NCBI RefSeq assembly: GCF_001612665.1
Contig: NZ_BDAX01000022.1
Span: forward strand, 1 to 34,453
Direction of reading: 5' to 3'
DNA length: 34,453 nucleotides
Origin: Nocardia alba NBRC 108234
GTDB lineage: Bacteria; Actinomycetota; Actinomycetes; Mycobacteriales; Mycobacteriaceae
Positions 31,243 to 34,453 of this stretch are shown piece by piece (the stretch's first letter is position 1; the number at the start of each line of letters is the position of its first letter). The position numbers and the translations under genes were made by a program. The notes under the pieces are model-generated. The model worked only from the letters and a program-made list of their open reading frames with translations. It did not search any database and had not been told where the DNA came from.

Positions 31243-32711
31243 TCGCTCACCCTGCTTTCCGGCCTGCGCACCAGTTCCGTTGCCGCGTCGGCGATCGGGG
31301 CCGGCGCGCGCTTACGGGGCGGTGCCGGTGCGCGGGCCGCATCGGAGATCTTGATCAACAGCCCGAGCAGCGCGTAGTTCGCCAGCAGCGACGAACCGCC
31401 ATAGGAGATGAACGGCGTGGTCAGACCGGTGAGTGGGATCAGTTTGGTGACACCGCCGACGACCACGAAGATCTGGATCGCGATGGTGAACGACAGGCCC
31501 GCCGCGAGCAACTTGCCGAAGCTGTCACGCACGGCCAGCGCGGTGCGCAGCCCGCGGACGATGAAGATCAGGAACAGCATCAGCACCGCGGCGAGCCCGA
31601 TCAGGCCCAGTTCCTCGCCGATGGTGGTGACGATGAAGTCGGTCTTGGCGAAGGGCACCTGCTGGGGCCGTCCGCTGCCGAGGCCGGTGCCGGCGAGCCC
31701 GCCGGTGGCGAACCCGAACATCGACTGCGAGATCTGATACCCGGTGTTGTGGTAGTCGTCGAACGGGTGCAGCCAGGTGTCGACGCGCACGCGCACGTGC
31801 CCGAACAGCTGGTAGGCGAACACGAACCCGAGCGCGAGCAGCCCGCCGCCGATGATCAGCCAGCCCACCCGTTCGGTGGCGATGTAGATCATCACGAGCA
31901 CCGTGCCGAAGATGAGCAGCGACGTGCCGAGATCCTTTTCGAGCACGAGCACGCCGATGCAGACGACCCACACGATCAGGATGGGACCCATATCGCGCGG
32001 TCGCGGCCACTCCATACCGAGGAAGTGCTTGCCCGCCGCGGTGAACAGGTCGCGCTTGGCCACCAGCACGCCGGCGAAGAAGATGATCAGCAGGATTTTC
32101 GCGAATTCGCCCGGCTGCATGCTGAATCCGGGCAGCCGGATCCAGATCTTGGCGCCGTTGACTTCGGAGAACCGGCTCGGCAACAGTGCCGGAATCGCCA
32201 GCGCGACCAGCCCTACCAGGCCTAGTGTGTAGGTGTAGCGCGCCAGCGTGCGGTAATCCCGCAAGACGATGAGCAGGCTGATGAACACCACGATGCCGAG
32301 GCCGGTCCACATGATCTGCTGGTTGGCGTCGGGGGAGGGCACCGATGTCGCGTCGTACGCGGCCTTCTGCGCTTCCGCGAGGTCGAGCCGATGGATCAGC
32401 ACGAGCCCTAATCCGTTGAGCAGCGCCACAATCGGTAGGAGCAGCGGGTCGGCGAACGGTGCGAACCGGCGCACCGCGAGATGGGCGATGCCGAACAGCG
32501 CCAGGAACGCCACACCGTACTTGGCGATGTCGGTGGTGATCGACTGTTCCTGGCTCGCCTCGACGATGAACAACGACACCGTCGTGATGCCCGCCGCGCC
32601 CGCCAGCAACAGCAATTCCTGGTTGCGTCGCGTCGACGGCGGCGGCGCCGGCGCGAATCCACCAGGGGGACTGGGGAACGCCCCAGCCGACGGCGGTGGC
32701 GGTGCGGACAT
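31239..32711 (-). CDS. rodA: SEDS-family peptidoglycan glycosyltransferase RodA
   Basis: RodA polymerises lipid II into glycan strands together with a class B PBP. The ATG at 32711 (MSAPPPPSAG) gives 490 residues and overlaps the pstP stop by one base (TGATG). A 30-residue Pro-rich cytoplasmic head precedes about ten to twelve membrane segments. SEDS motifs include NGAKIWIRLPGFSMQPGEFAKIL, VLVLEKDLGTSLLIFG and the catalytic-loop region with VRVRVDTWLHPFDDYHNTGYQ, QSMFGFATGGLAGTGLG and TDFIVTTIGEELGLIG. The C-terminal signature is LIPLTGLTTPFISYGGSS. Upstream frame to 32903 is a shadow inside pstP. Confidence 0.96.
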   Translation of the reverse strand: MSAPPPPSAGAFPSPPGGFAPAPPPSTRRNQELLLLAGAAGITTVSLFIVEASQEQSITTDIAKYGVAFLALFGIAHLAVRRFAPFADPLLLPIVALLNGLGLVLIHRLDLAEAQKAAYDATSVPSPDANQQIMWTGLGIVVFISLLIVLRDYRTLARYTYTLGLVGLVALAIPALLPSRFSEVNGAKIWIRLPGFSMQPGEFAKILLIIFFAGVLVAKRDLFTAAGKHFLGMEWPRPRDMGPILIVWVVCIGVLVLEKDLGTSLLIFGTVLVMIYIATERVGWLIIGGGLLALGFVFAYQLFGHVRVRVDTWLHPFDDYHNTGYQISQSMFGFATGGLAGTGLGSGRPQQVPFAKTDFIVTTIGEELGLIGLAAVLMLFLIFIVRGLRTALAVRDSFGKLLAAGLSFTIAIQIFVVVGGVTKLIPLTGLTTPFISYGGSSLLANYALLGLLIKISDAARAPAPPRKRAPAPIADAATELVRRPESRVSE

Positions 32712-34159
32712 CAGTCCGTCACCCGGCAGTTCTCCCCTGAGATCTGCGGGGTTGTCGGGGGGACGGTGGTGGTCGGAACCGGTGTGGTCGTGGTCGGTGC
32801 CGCGGGCTGATCGGGGCCGGGAGTCGGTGCGCCACCGGGGATCACCGGGGTCGGCTCGGGCGGAAGTACGCCGGGCTGCGGCACCGTTTCCTTCTTCGCG
32901 CACGGCGGCAGGAGTTCGTTCTGCGCCAGCACCTTCATGCTGCCGCGCGCCTTGTCCAGCGAATCCGGCGGCAGGCCCTTCTGCACCTGCTCGCGCCCGG
33001 TCTGCTTCAGGTCACTGACCATCAGCTGCTTGCACCCGCTCGGCGCGGACTTGCCCACCTCGACGAGCGTGAGTTCGCCCTTGTTGTTCACGCAGCCGGT
33101 GAGCTCCACATCGTGGATCGAGTAGCCGAGGATCGACCCGGGCAGGCCGCGCATCACGACCACCTTGTCGTTGTCGGCGCCCACGTAGTAGTTGCTGCGA
33201 ATCATCTTGTAGCCCACCACGAGTCCGACGGCGACCGCGGCGATCAACGCCAGCGACAGCAGCAGCCAGCGCAGCTTGTGTGACTTGGTCTCCGGCGGCG
33301 GCGGTGCCGCGGCGGCCCGGCGCGGTTGCGCGCGCGGCGGACGCATGGCGGCGGCACGCCCCGCCGCGGTATTCGGTGGCGGGGAATCCTCCTCCTCCTC
33401 GGTGGAGGCGGCGCCCGCGAGGATCGGGTGGCTCTGCCCGTAGTCGAGGTCGATCACATCGGCGACGACAACGGTCACATTGTCGGGACCACCACTGCGC
33501 AGCGCCAGTTCGATGAGCCGGTCGGCGGACTCGTCGGTGTTGCCCTCGCGCAGGGTGTTGCCGATGGTCTCGTCACTCACCACGTCCGAAAGCCCGTCGG
33601 AGCACAGCAGATAACGATCACCGGCGCGGGCCTCGCGCATGATCAGCGTCGGCTCGATCTCGTTGCCGGTGAGGGCACGCATGATCAGCGAACGCTGCGG
33701 GTGGGTGTGCGCCTGCTCGGCGGTGATCCGGCCCTCGTCGACCAGCGACTGCACGAAGGTGTCGTCGCGGGTGATCTGGGCGAGTTCGCCGTCGCGCAGC
33801 AGGTAGGCACGCGAGTCGCCGATGTGCACCAGGCCGAGTTTGCGGCCCGCGAACAGGATGGCGGTGAGCGTGGTGCCCATGCCGTCGAGTTCGGGTTCGG
33901 CCTCGACGTGGTCGGCGATGGCGGCGTTGCCGGAGTGCGTGGCGTGGTCGAGCTTGCCGAGGATGTCGTCGCCGGGCTCGTCGTCGTCGAGATGCGCCAA
34001 CGCGGCGATCATCAACTGGGAGGCCACTTCTCCGGCGGCGTGGCCACCCATGCCATCGGCCAGTGCTAGCAGGCGTGCGCCCGCGTAGACCGAATCTTCG
34101 TTGTTGCCCCGGACGAGTCCGCGGTCGCTTCGCGCGGTGTAGCGCAGAACAAGTGTCAC
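32711..34159 (-). CDS. pstP: PP2C-family serine/threonine phosphatase PstP
   Basis: PstP is the membrane phosphatase that opposes PknA and PknB. It has 482 residues starting GTG at 34159 and overlaps fhaB by four bases. The PP2C domain (about 1-240) contains RGNNEDSVYAG, LADGMGGHAAGEVASQL, DGMGTTLTAILF, GDSRAYLLRDGEL and SGGPDNVTVVVADV, the metal-binding motifs. An acidic, then Pro/Arg-rich linker leads to a membrane helix (about 299-321). An extracytoplasmic domain follows, with Cys residues and a Pro/Thr-rich end (PTTTTPVPTTTVPPTTP). Confidence 0.97.
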   Translation of the reverse strand: MTLVLRYTARSDRGLVRGNNEDSVYAGARLLALADGMGGHAAGEVASQLMIAALAHLDDDEPGDDILGKLDHATHSGNAAIADHVEAEPELDGMGTTLTAILFAGRKLGLVHIGDSRAYLLRDGELAQITRDDTFVQSLVDEGRITAEQAHTHPQRSLIMRALTGNEIEPTLIMREARAGDRYLLCSDGLSDVVSDETIGNTLREGNTDESADRLIELALRSGGPDNVTVVVADVIDLDYGQSHPILAGAASTEEEEDSPPPNTAAGRAAAMRPPRAQPRRAAAAPPPPETKSHKLRWLLLSLALIAAVAVGLVVGYKMIRSNYYVGADNDKVVVMRGLPGSILGYSIHDVELTGCVNNKGELTLVEVGKSAPSGCKQLMVSDLKQTGREQVQKGLPPDSLDKARGSMKVLAQNELLPPCAKKETVPQPGVLPPEPTPVIPGGAPTPGPDQPAAPTTTTPVPTTTVPPTTPQISGENCRVTD

Positions 34160-34453
34160 GATCGCAGCTCGATCACTGTTTTGCCGACTCGCACAGGAGT
34201 GCCGAGCGGAACACGGACGGCGGTGGTGACTTTCGCGCGGTCTAGGTATGTGCCGTTGGTGGAACCGAGGTCTTCCACGTACCAGTCGTCACCACGCTGA
34301 GACAATCGCGCGTGCCTGGTCGAGGCGTAGTCGTCGGTGAGTACCAGCGTGGAATCGTCGGCGCGTCCGATCAGAACCGGTTGCGTGCCGAGGGTGATTC
34401 GAGTGCCGGCGAGTGAACCATGAGTCACCACTAGATACTTGGCGCCCTTCTGG
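34156..34453 (-). CDS. fhaB: FHA-domain protein FhaB (5' end beyond the window)
   Basis: FhaB binds phosphothreonine on PknA/PknB substrates and links the kinases to RodA/PbpA. The visible part is 98 codons, reading in at the right edge as QKGAKYLVVTHGSLAGTR. The FHA domain follows: PVLIGRADDSTLVLTDDYAS, then RHARLS, VEDLGSTNGTYLDRAKV and a final VRVGKTVIELRS. The phosphothreonine contacts (GR, S, NGT) are present. M. tuberculosis FhaB has 155 residues with an N-terminal membrane helix, so about 55 residues are missing because of the window edge. It overlaps pstP by GTGA. Confidence 0.95.
   Translation of the reverse strand, partial: QKGAKYLVVTHGSLAGTRITLGTQPVLIGRADDSTLVLTDDYASTRHARLSQRGDDWYVEDLGSTNGTYLDRAKVTTAVRVPLGTPVRVGKTVIELRS

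Noticed and set aside
29713..31377. 554-codon plus-strand frame opposite pbpA
   Set aside because: It is a shadow frame, with no motif and Arg/His/Gly-rich composition.

Overview
This is the chromosomal replication-origin region of a high-GC actinomycete of the order Mycobacteriales. Gene content and protein style fit Nocardia or a close relative; the genus is inferred. The gene order closely follows the mycobacterial origin: rsmG-jag-yidC-yidD-rnpA-rpmH (leftward), dnaA, oriC, dnaN, recF, dciA-like, gyrB, gyrA, a DUF3566 membrane protein, tRNA-Ile, a 35-residue microprotein, tRNA-Ala, then ppiA, a PH-like protein, crgA, pabA/trpG and the pknB-pknA-pbpA-rodA-pstP-fhaB cluster.

Region 1 (1-504) holds no convincing gene. 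It has a parS-like site and a 9-copy GGTGAC repeat, and presumably lies between rsmG and an unseen parAB. Region 2 (505-3866) is the leftward ribosome-protein, RNase P and membrane-insertion cluster. A clear promoter at 4019-4047 drives rpmH-rnpA-yidD-yidC-jag, a terminator follows jag, and rsmG comes next. Region 3 (3867-7570) carries a DnaA-box cluster, dnaA with a very long Tyr/Gln/Gly-rich linker, a strong terminator, and a 786-bp dnaA-dnaN intergenic oriC. That oriC contains 24-bp dyads arranged as 22-bp tandem pairs. Region 4 (7571-17081) holds the core replication and topology genes and the two tRNAs.

Region 5 (17087-22076) is an accessory block inserted just downstream of tRNA-Ala, relative to M. 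tuberculosis. It holds an acyl-CoA-dehydrogenase-like protein, a class C beta-lactamase-fold lipoprotein, a 6C small RNA and a DrrAB-type exporter. Region 6 (22088-26209) holds a tiny membrane protein at the cwsA position, ppiA, a third parS-like site, a PH-like protein, crgA, pabA/trpG, a split RibD-like reductase and deaminase pair separated by DnaA boxes, and a CBS-pair protein. Region 7 (26308-34453) is the leftward serine/threonine-kinase and cell-wall elongation operon, with nearly every junction translationally overlapped. It is cut at the right edge inside fhaB.

The genes cover replication initiation and elongation, supercoiling, chromosome partition sites, and the signalling and synthesis of the growing cell wall. 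The points most worth following up are the DnaA linker, the oriC dyads, the split and reversed RibD pair with its DnaA boxes, and the miniature CwsA candidate. No CRISPR array, insertion sequence or phage gene was seen.
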